DNA of 64,000 nt from Istiophorus platypterus (lineage: Eukaryota > Chordata > Actinopteri > Istiophoriformes > Istiophoridae): assembly GCA_016859345.1 (NCBI GenBank), contig CM029115.1:11202001-11266000 (forward strand), in the 5' to 3' direction. This document shows, piece by piece, positions 51,215-63,457 of this stretch (position 1 is the stretch's first letter; every line of letters starts with the position of its first letter). The notes beneath the pieces are model-generated. The model ran no database searches and was not told the origin of the DNA. It saw only the letters and a program-made list of their open reading frames with translations. The position numbers and the translations under genes are program-made.

Positions 51215-51720
51215 CCAAGGTTTAAAGGAGTAGACCCAAACACAGTCACAAGACACAGAGGGAGATGGTGTGTTATGGGAGGCTCTAAGAATTATTCTCT
51301 AAAGGAAGTTGGGGGCCTGCAGATCGTCTGCTGGTAGGAGGGACTTTAAGGTACATATGGATCACAGGGAAAAGCTGAAGGCAACAGGTGAGCTTAGGTT
51401 GGAGACAGGCGATTAGTGGCTGGTGGTAGACTGCAGGAGAAGGCAGGAGATGAAAAAGAAACTGGCTGATTGTTGGGAAAACTAACAGGTTAACAAGAAA
51501 ATTTTCAGAGAATTCCGAAAAAACCCACAGCAAGACTGTCAAAGGAAAATAGATGAATTTATGGGGGAGGGAATGGAGAGACCCCCCTAAGTAGACTGGA
51601 GCCATCACAAGAAGCTGAGCAGTAATCAGAGAAACAGCTGGAACTAAGGCAATCCATACAAATTCAGTGGCTGACATGTGATGCAAAGGATGTAGTTGTA
51701 ACATGTGCCTTCTGTACAGG
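51215..51720 (-). repeat. Candidate old repeat with the longest minus-strand intronic ORF
   Basis: Purine-rich sequence (acaggtgagcttaggttggagacaggcg, gaaaactaacaggttaac) in a style often seen in fish interspersed repeats. The minus strand is open for 139 codons (51285-51704), giving a hydrophobic peptide with no motif I can recognise. No reverse transcriptase or transposase signature is visible. Confidence 0.25.
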
Positions 51721-53239
51721 ACCTATTAGAGTCACCTGTGGATGAGCTTGTGTTTGTTCAGTTATTTATCCTGGTCGACCTTCTTTTTCCCCTTTTTTCT
51801 ATTGTCTGCCTGCCTACTTATCGATTTCTCTCCCTCTGTCATCTCTCCCCCCGTCCTCTCTCTTTGGCTCATGGTAAAAGAAAAGTTGCCTCTGCTGAGA
51901 TTTTTGATCCCAGAGACTGGCAGGCACACTGGAGCTGTTAACAGGTACCTGCCTACCTACCTGCCAGGCTGAATGACTGACTTACTGACGGCCCAGCTAG
52001 CCTCCCCTTGTTACTGCAGTAACATACAAGAGGAAGAGGGTGGTCATAAGGCATAATGGGTTGATAAGAGTAGGCTGTCATGGTCAGATTTACATGCATC
52101 AATTTTCAAATGTATCATGTTACTCCTGTCAGAAAAATGTGGTTGTAACATCTGGAATGCAAAATGGAGACACGTGGAGGTTGATGGAATACAAAGGCTG
52201 AGATATTTTTTGTCGAGCCCCATGGGTTGGGAGTGTGAGAGGTGGCATCACACATTCTTCAGGCAAACACAGGACATGACTGAAAGGTGCCAGGATGGCT
52301 GGCTTCCAAATGAAGGGTCTTGCTTTAATGATTTACAGTGGCTGTAGTGAGAAGGGTCTCACGCACAAACACACACATAAGCGCATACACATGCTTGCAT
52401 TTTTCCGTGTCACAACCTCCTCTTGGGCGCTGTTTCAGTGAAAGGTGCCAGCCTGCTCAGCCAAGCTCCTAACAAGAGCCAAGCAGTCAGGAGACTGAGG
52501 AGGGAGAAAGGAAAGGTGAACTGAGGTGGGGAAAAGGGGGTTTGAGCAGAGATAAGAGGAGCAGAGAGCTGTCGGCCTCCTGGGACATGTGCAGAAGTGT
52601 CTGTGTGGAGCAGTCATCTATTGCACTGCGCTGACCAGTAGACACTGGCTGTGAGGACTTGGCAGGTGTTTGTTTATTTGCTGTTGTACATATTTTTACT
52701 GCACGTAATAATACATTCACAAACAGCAAGGATTCTAAATTGGCCCTCACCTTGTCAAACACAAACAAGGCCCCTCTCCCTTTTCTTCCAGTGCAAGACT
52801 TGATGAATCTTACCCACAGAAACATAGCAAGCCTATTTGAGTAATGTACCAAACTGTGTCCAATGGACTAGTACTCACAGTCACACTGTGGTGGACAAGC
52901 AGCCTAATGATGTCTGAAATACCGGCACAACTGCTATGATATGCTGTGATAATTGCTACCCTCCTGTCCGCAGTACAAATAAATGTGGAATCGGTAGGCA
53001 AACACATTAATATGGAAATGTCTACATTAATTTGGAGCATGTTCTAAATTATTCAGTAATTAAGCCACTGCAAATTTACACAAAGTTTCCCCTGGATGAC
53101 TGGATGACTGGGGAGAATAGTGAGGAGCTAGAAACAGCCATGTAGAGGGATTTGAAGTATGTGGTCACATGATGTGAATACATTGTCATATTCTACAAAA
53201 TAATAAAATAGTATCTTGCAAGAAAGCAAAATAGGACTA

Positions 53240-53241
<2 letters not shown>

Positions 53242-53272
<31 letters not shown>
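53242..53272 (+). repeat. (CA)n microsatellite
   Basis: An uninterrupted CA array of about 15 units. A small (ATC)n tract follows at about 53379-53395. Confidence 0.97.
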
Positions 53273-53274
<2 letters not shown>

Positions 53275-54762
53275 TAGTGAATATATAACCCCAGATAAGA
53301 GATAAAAAAATGATTGAAAACATTTTTATTGTAACATAATTTCTATACATCCTCTATCAGCTTTTTACCAACTTCAACATCATCATCATCATCTTCAACA
53401 GCATGCAAATTAATGCCCCTTGAGTGTCGAGGTAAAACAACAGCAGAGCACCTCATATAAACACAGAATGGGGGCACATAGTCGTTCCAAAAATAAGCAA
53501 GCAGCAAAAGTAGTCACAGAACTGAGTCAACTTCTGTGTAAAAGCCACTTTATGCTTGAATTTATACTGAATCAATGCCGTTGGTACAGTGTACCTGACC
53601 TCTGACTCCCCTAGAAATGTAGCTACATGTTGTACCAATGCAGACTGCTACAATTGTGAATGGTCAACTTGGTCCCTCCTCCTGCCTCATTTAGGTCAAT
53701 GGTCATACTTGCTCTCCACTCCAACCTCTTTTCTCTTCCCTGCATCGCAGTAATTTCATTAAAAATAACTGTTGATCAACCTTTACTATCTCAAACTCCA
53801 CCATGATCCACTCACTGTCAGTGACCATTGTTTCAAGTACACAGTGGCATAGAAACCCCACTGCCTTCTAGCATTTTGCTGGTGTAATTGCAGAGCGAAG
53901 CAGAGAAACCAGCACAGTGTAGTGTAACTGCTCATAGTGGCATAGACCACTTGCATCGGCTGCGGCGTAGACTCTCTGTCACTCTTCTACAGAAGTGAAT
54001 ACATGCAGGATGCATGACGGACAGATACTGATGGACGTCAGGTCTCTGATTCCAGATGCTGGCGTGATACCTAAAACCAAACACTGGGCCAGTATTATAA
54101 TGGTTTTGTTGGTTCAGTGTAAACAATCTAAGCCAGCATAATAACAGGTCTTCCTAGCAGCAATCAAGTGGCATCCAGTATATATATAGTTACATTAGTC
54201 ATTTGATCTGTTATTTTAGTCTTTATACACCAGTAGATTCATTCCTTTCACTTGAGATACTTCACAACCTTATATCTTTAGTCATCCGTCTCTGTCTCTC
54301 TCCCTCCATCTCCCTCTATCACCGGACTCCTCATGGTATTAGCATTAGGGTGTGTGTGTATATATACATCTGTGTCGGTAATGCATTTACAGAAAAGGTC
54401 CTCTGTTCTCTCTGATATGCTGGACTTTTTGTTGCTTAGATTTGGAGTAGAAAACCATGGTATTTTTGTGTTTATGTGTGCCTCTGTGCATGATCTTGTG
54501 AATGTGTGTGTATGCCCCTGAGCCTGGGTGTGCGTCTGCACCAACGCATGTACAAATGTGTCAACTTGTGTAACTGTGCATGTCCTTTCAAAGGGCCTTC
54601 ACAGATCTGTCCGAGGGCCTTTGATCAGACATCCTATGACTCGCCTGCTCTCGGCGGCCCTCGAGATGGGAGGGTGTGTGCTGGGTGGGAGACAGAGCTG
54701 CTTTGACATTGGGGAGATCACTTTTGAGCCGCATGCTCATACCCTAACAAACATTTAAGCAT

Positions 54763-54808
54763 ACACACACACACACACACACACACACAACAACACACAC
54801 AGACATAA
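54763..54808 (+). repeat. (CA)n microsatellite
   Basis: A CA array broken once by acaacaac. Confidence 0.95.
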
Positions 54809-55494
54809 AATTTTTACATGGGTCTGCTGGAGTGTATGGCAGTGGGGCTTCATTGTAATGTGATAAATCAAGATTATTATTGTAGTTTTTGAAGCATGAA
54901 GTCAGAATCTAACCACAGGATTCAAAAATATCCACCTTTGTAAAAATGTAGTTTTGAGTTAGTTAAGGTAGAAAGATTTAAGGTCAAGTTTAGAAGTTGC
55001 AAAATTTATTTTGTCCAACCTCTTACGTATTTTAATACCTACATTGTGTGCATATGTATTTGTGCTTATCTATATTGAACACAGCAGCTGTAGACCATAG
55101 CTACCAGTTCTTTGAAATAAATTTGCTTCGATGTTAGATGTTTTTGTCCTTGTTGATTTTGTGTGTGTCTTGTAGTTTTGAATGGACATCAGTTTGGATT
55201 GAGATGGATCTCAGGTAGGGTCTAATACTGAGTGGCACCACCGTGCTACACGGACATACTGTAGACCTGACACTGAGTTGATCTGACAATAGAATGGATC
55301 AGTGTAGCAGCTAGCAAGTCAGAAGGTAGAGCATAATCCCTTCTGTCAAGTCTCTGTCTCGTCAATATTCAAATCCAGCCAGCTGTCCAATGGCTGTCAG
55401 TTACAATCTCCCTCTGGCTCATGGCCTAGCACAGGCACATATCTAAATTGAATTGGATGTTTGCTTCTCAATGGAAATCGAGCCGAAGCGATGA

Positions 55495-55517
55495 CCCCCC
55501 CCCCACCCCCCCCCCCC
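55495..55517 (+). repeat. C homopolymer run
   Basis: Two runs of about 10 and 12 C separated by one A. The complementary G runs can form a G-quadruplex. Similar C/G runs occur at 37175-37203 (C), 15955-15972 (G) and 63936-63946 (G). Confidence 0.9.
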
Positions 55518-55627
55518 AGACCAGTAATGTGAACTTACCCTAACTGAACTATATTTTAATGTACAATATCCATTCCCAACTATTAACTTATTTTTGTTGT
55601 TTCCTCTTTTTTTCTGTTTTATTCAAG

Positions 55628-55727
55628 GAACGCTGTAGCTTGAGATCAAGTTTGGACAGATTTGTATTACAAGTTGAGACTTTGCTTTCTCAACAACTAA
55701 TGTGTTTCACTAAAAAACTACTGACAG
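55628..55727 (+). CDS. Weak candidate internal exon, 100 nt
   Basis: Seen: a very strong polypyrimidine tract and acceptor (cctctttttttctgttttattcaag) ending at 55627 and a donor-like acag|gtcatg at 55727. It is open in one frame only, giving ERCSLRSSLDRFVLQVETLL and onward, a plausible amphipathic helix. It enters in phase 0 and exits in phase 1, which fits neither the preceding exon nor the terminal exon at 59467. I think it is more likely a chance pseudo-exon than part of the same transcript. It lies about 100 bp after a C-homopolymer. Confidence 0.13.
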
Positions 55728-56569
55728 GTCATGAAAAACAACCCTAAACACTTTGTGTCACTTCTGAGAAGCACTCTCTGTTCTCTTCTGTAATGATTTA
55801 TTCCCATGCACTCTGCTTCCCAGACATCCGCGTGTACTGCAGTATTGTCTGTGAAACTATAAAACTGAAGGCAATGCATGAAATGAGATAGTATGGACCT
55901 AACATGGCTACACTAGGTCTGAAGCAGATTCAGACATACATTGTACACATCATGGTTATTCTTCCAATGAATGCATCCCTCCACTGATGTCATCTTTGCC
56001 TATCACCTTTAAACACTTAATCTTAAACTCTGACATCGTCAGGAAGTAGCTGCTTGAATTTTAAAAACCTATTCTGGTCAGGTAGCTGGGGTTGAAAAGG
56101 TTCATTCATCTTAGTCCAGCTTTCACTGGGCAGACTGCTCACTCACTGTGCTAGCTGTTTATATATCTCCAAAGTTTTGAAACATCATTGTTTAACTTTT
56201 TTTTCCCTGTTTCATAGACACAGGGTGAATCTGAGTGTCTTTTTTAGTGAGGGACACTCTTGTCATTTGCTGCCCTACTTTGAGATGTGAATTGCCTCAC
56301 ATATTTTTTTTAACTCATCTTTCACTCTAACCCCAGGTTCTAACTTAAAATGAGATGTTTAAGGACATGATGACCAGTCAAAATTATCCTTGATTCCAAA
56401 GGCGTAAAACTGAAAGTTGTTCTCACAAGGGGGAAAATGATGGAGAACATTTAACCATAGTCTCTCTGTCTCTCCGTCTCTCTGTCTTGTTCAGTCTTTC
56501 TTTTCCTTCTTCGCTGACACATGTCGTCCTGGCATGCATGGAAAGGCCTGACCTTTGGAAAGTTTAGCA

Positions 56570-56850
56570 CTTTAAATATTTAGGCTGGGGTTATGATGGA
56601 TCCTCCAGGCCCTGCAGCAATGTGCGAAGCCTCTGATTAGGGCTGCTGTCAGAGTCATTTAGCTGAGTGTCTGGCTGCCAGTGGCACTCTCTGTTTGACA
56701 GACAAGCCTTTTAAACAAACAGCGGTCCCAGTGGCAGAGCAGGCAGGGCACCCAGCGCAGCACAAACACCCAACACTCTGAGAGAAACCACTCAGCCCAC
56801 TGACAGCTGCAGAGGAAACCACTGGCCACCGTCTCTCTGCCTCTCATGAT
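56570..56850. promoter_or_regulatory. Candidate conserved non-coding element
   Basis: Unique GC-balanced sequence with tttaaatatttagg, ctgattaggg and ccttttaaacaaacagc. There are no simple repeats for 280 bases. CTG/CAG-rich words (ctgtcagag, ggctgccagtggc) recur. Confidence 0.25.
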
Positions 56851-59466
56851 CCTTCAAGCACTTTGTCTTTCTGCTCATTCACTTTCTTTGGCAGAGTCTA
56901 TACTTGTACCTCTGCCAGTTTTATTTTGTTTGCTGTCCTGTTTTTCTTTATTGCTTGCTTTTTTGTCTTTTCCCCACTCCATGTCGATATTTTTGTCACC
57001 ATCAGTTTATATCTCTTTTTTGCTATTCTCTGTCACTGGATGTGTCTGAAGGTGAACATCAAAGTTTCATCTGTGTTGCATTCTAAGTACGATTTAGTTA
57101 GTAAGTTGATTGCTGGATGATCCCCGAGCAAGGCTTATGCTCTTAATTTGTCGAACATCACTACTCATTATCAGCTGAAAATCAGGATAGAAGCTGTCTG
57201 TCATGTGCCTGCATAGTGCCATGATTAGGACAGCTTACGCTCATGTTCACGTTGAAATACATCTGAGCCAGCCTTTTCATCTCACTCTGAGACAATCTCC
57301 CATGGCATCAATCCTGTAAATATATGAGTCTTAATATGTGTGTCCTATTCTGTATTCAGAGGAAGAGCCAAGTCAGCAGCTTCAGTATTAATGCATGAGA
57401 AATGAGCAGAGCCCATAAGAATTAAAGGGTAAGACTCCCCTTATTAAGATGTAAATTCTGGGGTAAAACTTGCCGAAATGAGGATACAGTGAAGTTATTG
57501 TCAACTTTAGCCTACTTATGCATTTCTAAGAGGCATTGTTGTCTTATAGTTGTTGAAATTAGATACACACAGCAAAACACCTTTGTTTTTTTGGCTCATT
57601 TTCAGCACGAGATCAACCAATTTCAACAAAAATAGTCAACCTACACTTTACAGAACAATTTACACTTTTGGCAACATTATCTAGTGACAGCATACATGGC
57701 AACAATCGTGGTAATTCAATCTCTGTCTGTGTGTGCCTCTTCTTTTTTCCACTCTCTTGCTACCTCTACCTCTCTCTCATTTCAAATTTGCACTTAACAC
57801 CTTCCAGGGGAAAGGCTTCTCATTCATCAACGGTGTTTGTCCCGGTGACAAGCAGGGTGCCTCCTGCATATCAATATCAGCTAAGACAATGCTGAGCCTG
57901 TAACCTTCAGCTAAATGTCATTCTGCTTAATCCTATTTGAAAATTAAACATTGAAAAACCTTTAGCGCACCTTCCTCTCTTGCTTCCTGTCTTGCTCACT
58001 CCGTTATTGGCCACCACTCCTCCAGCTCTCTGTTTTCCCTCTCTCTCTTTCTGTTCCTGTTTTGCTCCTTGTGTGACATACATATTGTTTTGTTTATGTC
58101 TGAGTGTTATTTGTTTCCCATAATGATTATTTATTGGACGTTATTTTAATTTTATGTCACTGAAAAAATAAAATGGCAATTTGTCTGCGCCTGTCTGTAA
58201 CAGTCATCAAAGGCATAGTTAAGTACTACTCTCCCCTTTGTAATTTTTTTTTTTCAGAGATAGCCCATTTATTCTGTGATAAACAGACAGGGTGAGATTC
58301 AGACAGATACAAAGAGTAGTGAGAAAACAAACAAAATAGTTACCAAAGTTGTACATAGAAGGAAAATGCAGTCACATGAGAAGAATCTTTCTGTCAAAGC
58401 AGCATATTTACATAAACAGATCTTCCTGTTACTAACGGTAATTACTACACTGAAGGTGCTGGGGAGGAACAGAGTATTTGTCCACACACAATCTATTATA
58501 GAGGCTGAAACTTAACCATAGTCCTCTGCATTGAGAGGCCTGCTTCTTAGTATGCATGAAACACTTGTGATATATTTGGTGTTTTAACCCCTCTTTCTGC
58601 TTACACACATGTACGCCTCACACGCACACACAGCAAAACCATATGGTACATACATAAGATACAGTGAGGAATCGGATGGGAGGGAGGGCAGGATAAAAGG
58701 AGACGAGGAGATTGCAATGAAAATGCAATCATTTGCAGTCTGACAGATATAATTCTCTTTGGGAGGGAGTGTGATGCAGCAGCTCAAAGACAGCTTTCAC
58801 CCAGCTCTCCATATGGATTTGATTGACCACAGTCACTTGTCAAGGGATTCCACTGAAATACTGAGACTGAATTACAACGTGACTACCCTTGATGTCTCCA
58901 TATTGAAGCGCTCCATCCACTCCATAGCTTGAAGAATTAGAAAATGTGATGGAGAGACATACTGTAGAAGCGATTAAAAAAGATGGAGAAGCAACAAGAT
59001 ATGAAAGGCAATTCCTACAGAAAAATTAGCCACCCAGACAGGGAAGGTCCTGGAGTTGTTATTCCATGACTAAGCCACAGTAAGCATCAGACTGACAGAA
59101 AGGGTAAGACACATAGAATCAGAAAACCAAAAGTATCTATTCTCTTTTATTTCACGTTTTCTCTTTAAGTCTGTTCACAGCAGCAGAGACAGTTGTGAAA
59201 CTGACCCACACGGCATAACAGAAGAAAGGGAAGAATACTTCTATATGAGAACTTAAGGACTTAGAGTGACTTATAGAGTCTTGAAGACTTTTTGTCTGAG
59301 GTGTGTTTGAGAGAATTTATTTTTTCATACAACCAGAGACCAGCATAATTTGTAATGTAGGTTTCCTTGTAACTACTGCTGGATGCGTGTTTTCATTTAG
59401 GACTAGGTGAGCTGATGTTCTGTCTGAAATTCTCCAGCCATTATCTGTGCTGTCTATGCTTTCCAG

Positions 59467-59650
59467 GTGGGAGATGCAGGAGGCTGCTGAGCTGGAAGAC
59501 GGAGAGAAAGCGATGGTAGAAGAACTTCAGAAAGCCTATTTTGTTTGCTGCTGCAGTCCAGGACCACAGGACCCTCCTGAAGCTGATGAGACATTAGCAG
59601 ATCAGACCCAGGGGGAAACACAGTCATCTGATAAAAGGGCTGCCCAATAA
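59467..59650 (+). CDS. Candidate terminal coding exon of an unrecognised gene
   Basis: Seen: a good acceptor with pyrimidine tract (ctgtctatgctttccag) ends at 59466, followed by 61 complete sense codons and TAA at 59648-59650. The first base completes a split AGG (Arg) codon with the AG that ends the exon at 98-192. The peptide starts WEMQEAAELEDGEKAMVEEL, an acidic, probably helical segment. It continues QKAYFVCCCSPGPQDPPEAD, where three consecutive Cys could be palmitoylated if the protein is cytosolic. It ends in a polar, disordered tail finishing KRAAQ. Codon usage is GC-richer than the surroundings, as expected for coding DNA in fish. The stop codon lies inside an AATAAA hexamer, so the 3' UTR could in principle be minimal. 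I do not recognise the family. Confidence 0.6.
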
Positions 59651-59651
59651 A
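59646..59651 (+). terminator. AATAAA overlapping the stop codon
   Basis: The hexamer AATAAA spans the final Gln-stop codons (CAA TAA A). It could act as a proximal polyadenylation signal, though a hexamer overlapping a stop codon is unusual and may be coincidental. Confidence 0.25.
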
Positions 59652-60324
59652 AATGCACACAGTTGGAATTTTTATCATGTTGTAAATGTTGCTTGTAATA
59701 TGCACTTGCCGCTCTCAAGGCAGTAGAGTGTGTGTATTTGTGGCTGAGTGTGTGCACATTTTTGGGTGTAATTGGGTTTGTGTGTGTACTGTATGCAATG
59801 AGTATGCATATGTGTGTGCATGAAAACATGAGTGAATGAAGGGACGAGAAACTGAGACAACAAAAAGAGCAAGGGAGACAGTGCCTCCCTTCTTATGCAC
59901 ATGCCTCAGAAACACTCCCAGTGCTTTTCTATGCTACATCAGACGCATTTCATCTTTTTGGAGCACATCTCCAGAAATCAGTTCTGGGAAATGGAGAACC
60001 TGGATTTGTTTGCCTGGGACAAGATAGGAGTGTGTGATCATTGTAGGTAGTTGAAGTTTTTTTTTTTTTTTTTGTGTCAGCATACCTTCTCCTGGTTCCT
60101 GAAAGCAAACATCAAAAATTGTGGTTTGGAATCTAGATGATGTATGTTTTGATTACAGTGTGTCCCAAAATTCTGCCCAACTATGTCATATCAGTCAGTA
60201 TTTTGTGCAGACTGAGAAAACATTTATTTTGTGTCTAACACGATTTCACATTATATTTTTCAAACTGTATCCATATTTCATTATTTATGAGATGGAGGTG
60301 GCATGTTTTAGAATTAAACATGAA

Positions 60325-60330
60325 AATAAA
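60325..60330 (+). terminator. Candidate polyadenylation signal
   Basis: AATAAA in AT-rich sequence, followed 25-60 bases later by T/GT-rich sequence (cttctgttgtatgatc), as expected for a cleavage and polyadenylation site about 0.7 kb after the stop. Confidence 0.4.
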
Positions 60331-60483
60331 ATCATACTTCATTATTGAATATTCTTCTGTTGTATGATCAAGTTGTGTGATCTCTGTGTAGTCAATTATT
60401 TATTATGATTTATGGTTATAAAGTTAGCATTACATTTTTGAATATATACATCATATGTTCATCCTTATTATATATGATGTTTG

Positions 60484-60489
60484 AATAAA
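60484..60489 (+). terminator. Candidate distal polyadenylation signal
   Basis: AATAAA (ttgaataaagatt) followed by tgtttctcttttgatc, a U/GU-rich downstream element. This is the most plausible distal poly(A) site of the upstream gene. Confidence 0.45.
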
Positions 60490-60510
60490 GATTAAACAAC
60501 TCAAATGTTT

Positions 60511-63169
60511 CTCTTTTGATCAACAAGGACATAATTTTAGATCACAAAGGCCACTGTTGTGCAATTCCTCTCAGACACAAGCATAATATTTCCTTCTCCA
60601 GAGAGAAATTTTCCTTCCATTACTAGATTTTTAATGCAAGTGTAGATTGTGATCACCACGCTGCTTAGAGAACACAAAAAAACAACAAATCATTTCTGTA
60701 AGTGAATTCTGCCTTTGTTACTCAATGAACGCTTTCTAAAAGAACTTGATAAAACTGTTTTATTTTGGTGTTGCAGGAAAAAATATTTGGCTAGTCAAAC
60801 TGTTTTTGTAAGATAAAGGAATGCTTTGATCTCCCTCCCTTTTCCTCTCCCTCCCCCTTAGAGTTAGTACCTGTAGGGTTATCCATTTGTATTTCCATTG
60901 TAGACAGGTGATAGGGTCAGAAGACATCTGTCAGTAAAGCTGACAGTACAATTCACAACAAATCATTACAAAGAATGATTCAACACAAAGAATACTATTA
61001 TACAGTATTCATTTGGGGATTATCAAAATTACATAAACACTTTTAGAATCCCAGAGCTCACGTGACATATTTATAAAGGATAAATAGTCAAAGTATCTTT
61101 ACTCATCTGTTTTTGATTTCAATTGATTACCCTCAGTGTATTAATGTCCGCAGCAAAGCGTCACACCAGAAACATGTTGGTTTTGTTTGTATTTTCATCC
61201 ACTGATTACAACAAGCCTTGTTTTGCCTTGAAGCCAGGCAGCATAGAAGCAATACAGGAAGACCATGTTTCAGGAGAGCACTCTGATTTCTCTTCATTTC
61301 CATGTCAAGGCCCAATTCCATAGCAGGAATTTATCGATATCCTATGAATGTCTCTTTATACAGTAGGGGATCAGTGCAAGCTCTCATTGAACAGTAACCT
61401 GAAAAGTCGGCTATAAAGTTATTATAATTACTTCAAACCACATCAAGTTCTATTGCGCTTCAAGGTTGAACGGTGGCCTGAATGTGTTCTGCTTTGGGCC
61501 AACCAGGATTTTCTGCATTGATTTTTAAAGTCTCTTTAGTCAAGTCCAAGTGAAATAGCCAGTCACTGGTTGATTTAAAGGACTTTTATTCTATTATGTC
61601 AGGTCAAGTCTATGCAAATCAATACTGTAACTTAAATCTGACTTGAGTCCAAACTGATCGGACTTAAGTCTATACCCCTGGTCTCAGGTACTGCGCTGAG
61701 TACAGAGTGAGAATGAAAAATCCTAACAAGGAAGCTGTCTCCATAATCAACATAATATGTTATGAAGTGAAGTTGCAGATGCATGGTACATGGGGAACAG
61801 GGTGTGGCTTGGGATTTTAGACAAATCCCCTATATCAAAGGATCAGTATCAACCTGCCAGGTTTAGGTTCAGTCAAATCAGCTTTCTCTTTAAATATTTA
61901 CTGTAATGTGCTGTGATCCATGCCACTGTGACAGTTTTGTGAGAACAGTCCTGAACACTTTAATCACAACGGCTTGAAACCAGTGTCCTTTTTCAAGAGG
62001 TGGAAATTAAGGAAAAAAAACCCAAAACAAAACAGGGAGTATCCAAAACCTTGAGTAGGGGGCTGATGTGTAAAGTTTGTTAAGTTTAAGGTGAAACATA
62101 TTCAAAGGATATTCTTGTTTTTTTAAGACATGCTGCTGATAGGACACAATTCAGTGATGTTAGACAAAGAAAGACAAAGAGTAGACCAAAGGACCATTTG
62201 GTTTAGGGAGGAACCACCTATTGACCCATAATTAGCTGTAGTGGATGCTGAATGTGTGATAGTATATAAACAATTATGTCCTCATTTAAATTTAGATCTA
62301 AACGAATACTGTTGTACCTTTTTCCTATGTGAGAGATTAACTTCTAGAATATTTAGTCATTTTCCACTGGCAAATCATCAAGGATAAAACCTGTGTGGCT
62401 ATCCTGACTTAAAGCCCTGATATTTACCATATACTATCTTGATAATTGTGTGCTATGTCAAAAATGTTGTACTACTACTGTCCAATCACAGCCAACAGCT
62501 AACACAGCTGTGCAACACTTTTGAGATGCAAAACATGTACAAGTATTAAACTTTATTATATGATGTATATTTATTGTTACTTTACATGATATTATAATTA
62601 AGATGGTCTTTCATGGGAAGAATTGTTAATACATCTTTCCAATTTAGTGATTCTGTAAAAGCCAGAAAACCCCCATTGTCAACTTAAATTAGATGTTTTT
62701 TTACCAAGCATGTAAGGGGAAAGTAACATAATTGGATCATCTGGTTATATTTTAAATATAACACAATATTATGCAGCAAAGAGTATAAGTAAGAAAAGTT
62801 GTCAGGGAAAAAATATGGACTTAATGTACTTTTAACCCATAAGCACACATCTAGAGTCAAAATCAAATGTCATAGGACTTTCGACCTGCATGTGTCCACT
62901 ACCTCTCAAAACAATTTTTTCTCATAAAATGATAACTTTAAGCAATTATTCAAATGATTCTAGAAATCTTTTTATTATTATTATTATTGTGCTGGCCCTA
63001 ATTTTCTTCAGTAAATATATTGTATATGAGCAAGTCCTCAAACATTACGAAAAGGTATTTGGATCTTGTACTTAAATAAATACTTAAATAAAACACCATA
63101 CTACAAATAAAAGTCTGCTTTCAAAAATGTGATTTATATAAAGTAAAGATGTATCATTAAAACCATCAG
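60511..63169. other. AT-rich intergenic stretch
   Basis: Between the last poly(A) signal and the CpG island I see no gene. It holds a CCCTCC-rich tract at about 60832-60860, an AAGTC-type dispersed repeat (61520-61680) and otherwise AT-rich unique sequence. ORFs here are short and not protein-like. Confidence 0.55.
61520..61680. repeat. AAGTC/GACTT-rich dispersed repeat
   Basis: Repeated words such as tcaagtccaagtg, caggtcaagtc, gacttgagtcc and ggacttaagtc in both orientations. This style of AAGTC-rich sequence is familiar as an interspersed element in fish genomes. Exact family and borders cannot be given from one copy. Confidence 0.4.
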
Positions 63170-63404
63170 ACCTGCTGTTCGGTCTGTGACGGTGCTTGGA
63201 CATGTGAGCGTCGATTACGACGTTGTCAGGGGAAAGTTAGACTCCATCAGCTTCATACAGTCGCGGGTAGTTTGATCCGAGACAGTGCATCGCACTCTAA
63301 AAGCGTTTTACATGTGGAAATCTTCATGTGCGAAGAACGGTGGGAATGTACTTAGAGTCACACCGTCACCGCTGTCGGGCGACGGAACGAAAACATCTGG
63401 ACGC

Positions 63405-63430
63405 GCGGCGGCGGCGGCGGCGGCGGCGGC
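63405..63430 (+). repeat. (GGC)n trinucleotide tract
   Basis: About 8-9 uninterrupted GGC units, then a CTG. Such tracts are common in vertebrate 5' UTRs and promoters and are length-polymorphic. In one frame it would encode poly-Ala, in another poly-Gly, but no evidence says it is translated. Confidence 0.85.
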
Positions 63431-63436
63431 TGCGTC

Positions 63437-63444
63437 TTTAAATA
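63437..63444 (+). promoter_or_regulatory. TATA-like box TTTAAATA
   Basis: An isolated AT-rich octamer inside the GC-rich island, 14 bases upstream of the X-box. It could position a start site at about 63470, but TATA use in CpG islands is uncommon. Confidence 0.3.
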
Positions 63445-63457
63445 TCCCTTCCAGAGC

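Larger units (their letters stand above)
193..59466 (+). other. Putative very long intron (about 59 kb)
   Basis: The donor gtaaaa at 193 and the acceptor tgctttccag ending at 59466 bound a stretch with no convincing complete gene on either strand. It contains simple repeats, weakened dispersed repeats and unique blocks. The two flanking exons are phase-compatible (2 to 2), which supports direct splicing. One or more small exons inside cannot be excluded (see 43528-43588 and 55628-55727). Stretches not listed separately hold ordinary unique intronic sequence in which I see nothing specific. Confidence 0.45.
59651..60510 (+). other. Probable 3' UTR of the upstream gene
   Basis: This follows the stop at 59648-59650. 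It is AT-rich with a TG-rich tract at about 59728-59822, a T18 run at 60057-60074, and AATAAA hexamers at 60325 and 60484. The end is assigned from the last hexamer and is an inference. Confidence 0.4.

Noticed and set aside
55311..55380. Possible tRNA-derived sequence (aaggtagagcataatccc, then tcaaatcc)
   Set aside because: A- and B-box matches are poor and no cloverleaf could be drawn.
57810..57895. Possible exon after caccttccag
   Set aside because: The pyrimidine-rich acceptor is reasonable but no gt donor follows before the frame stops, and it does not fit as a last exon given the better one at 59467.
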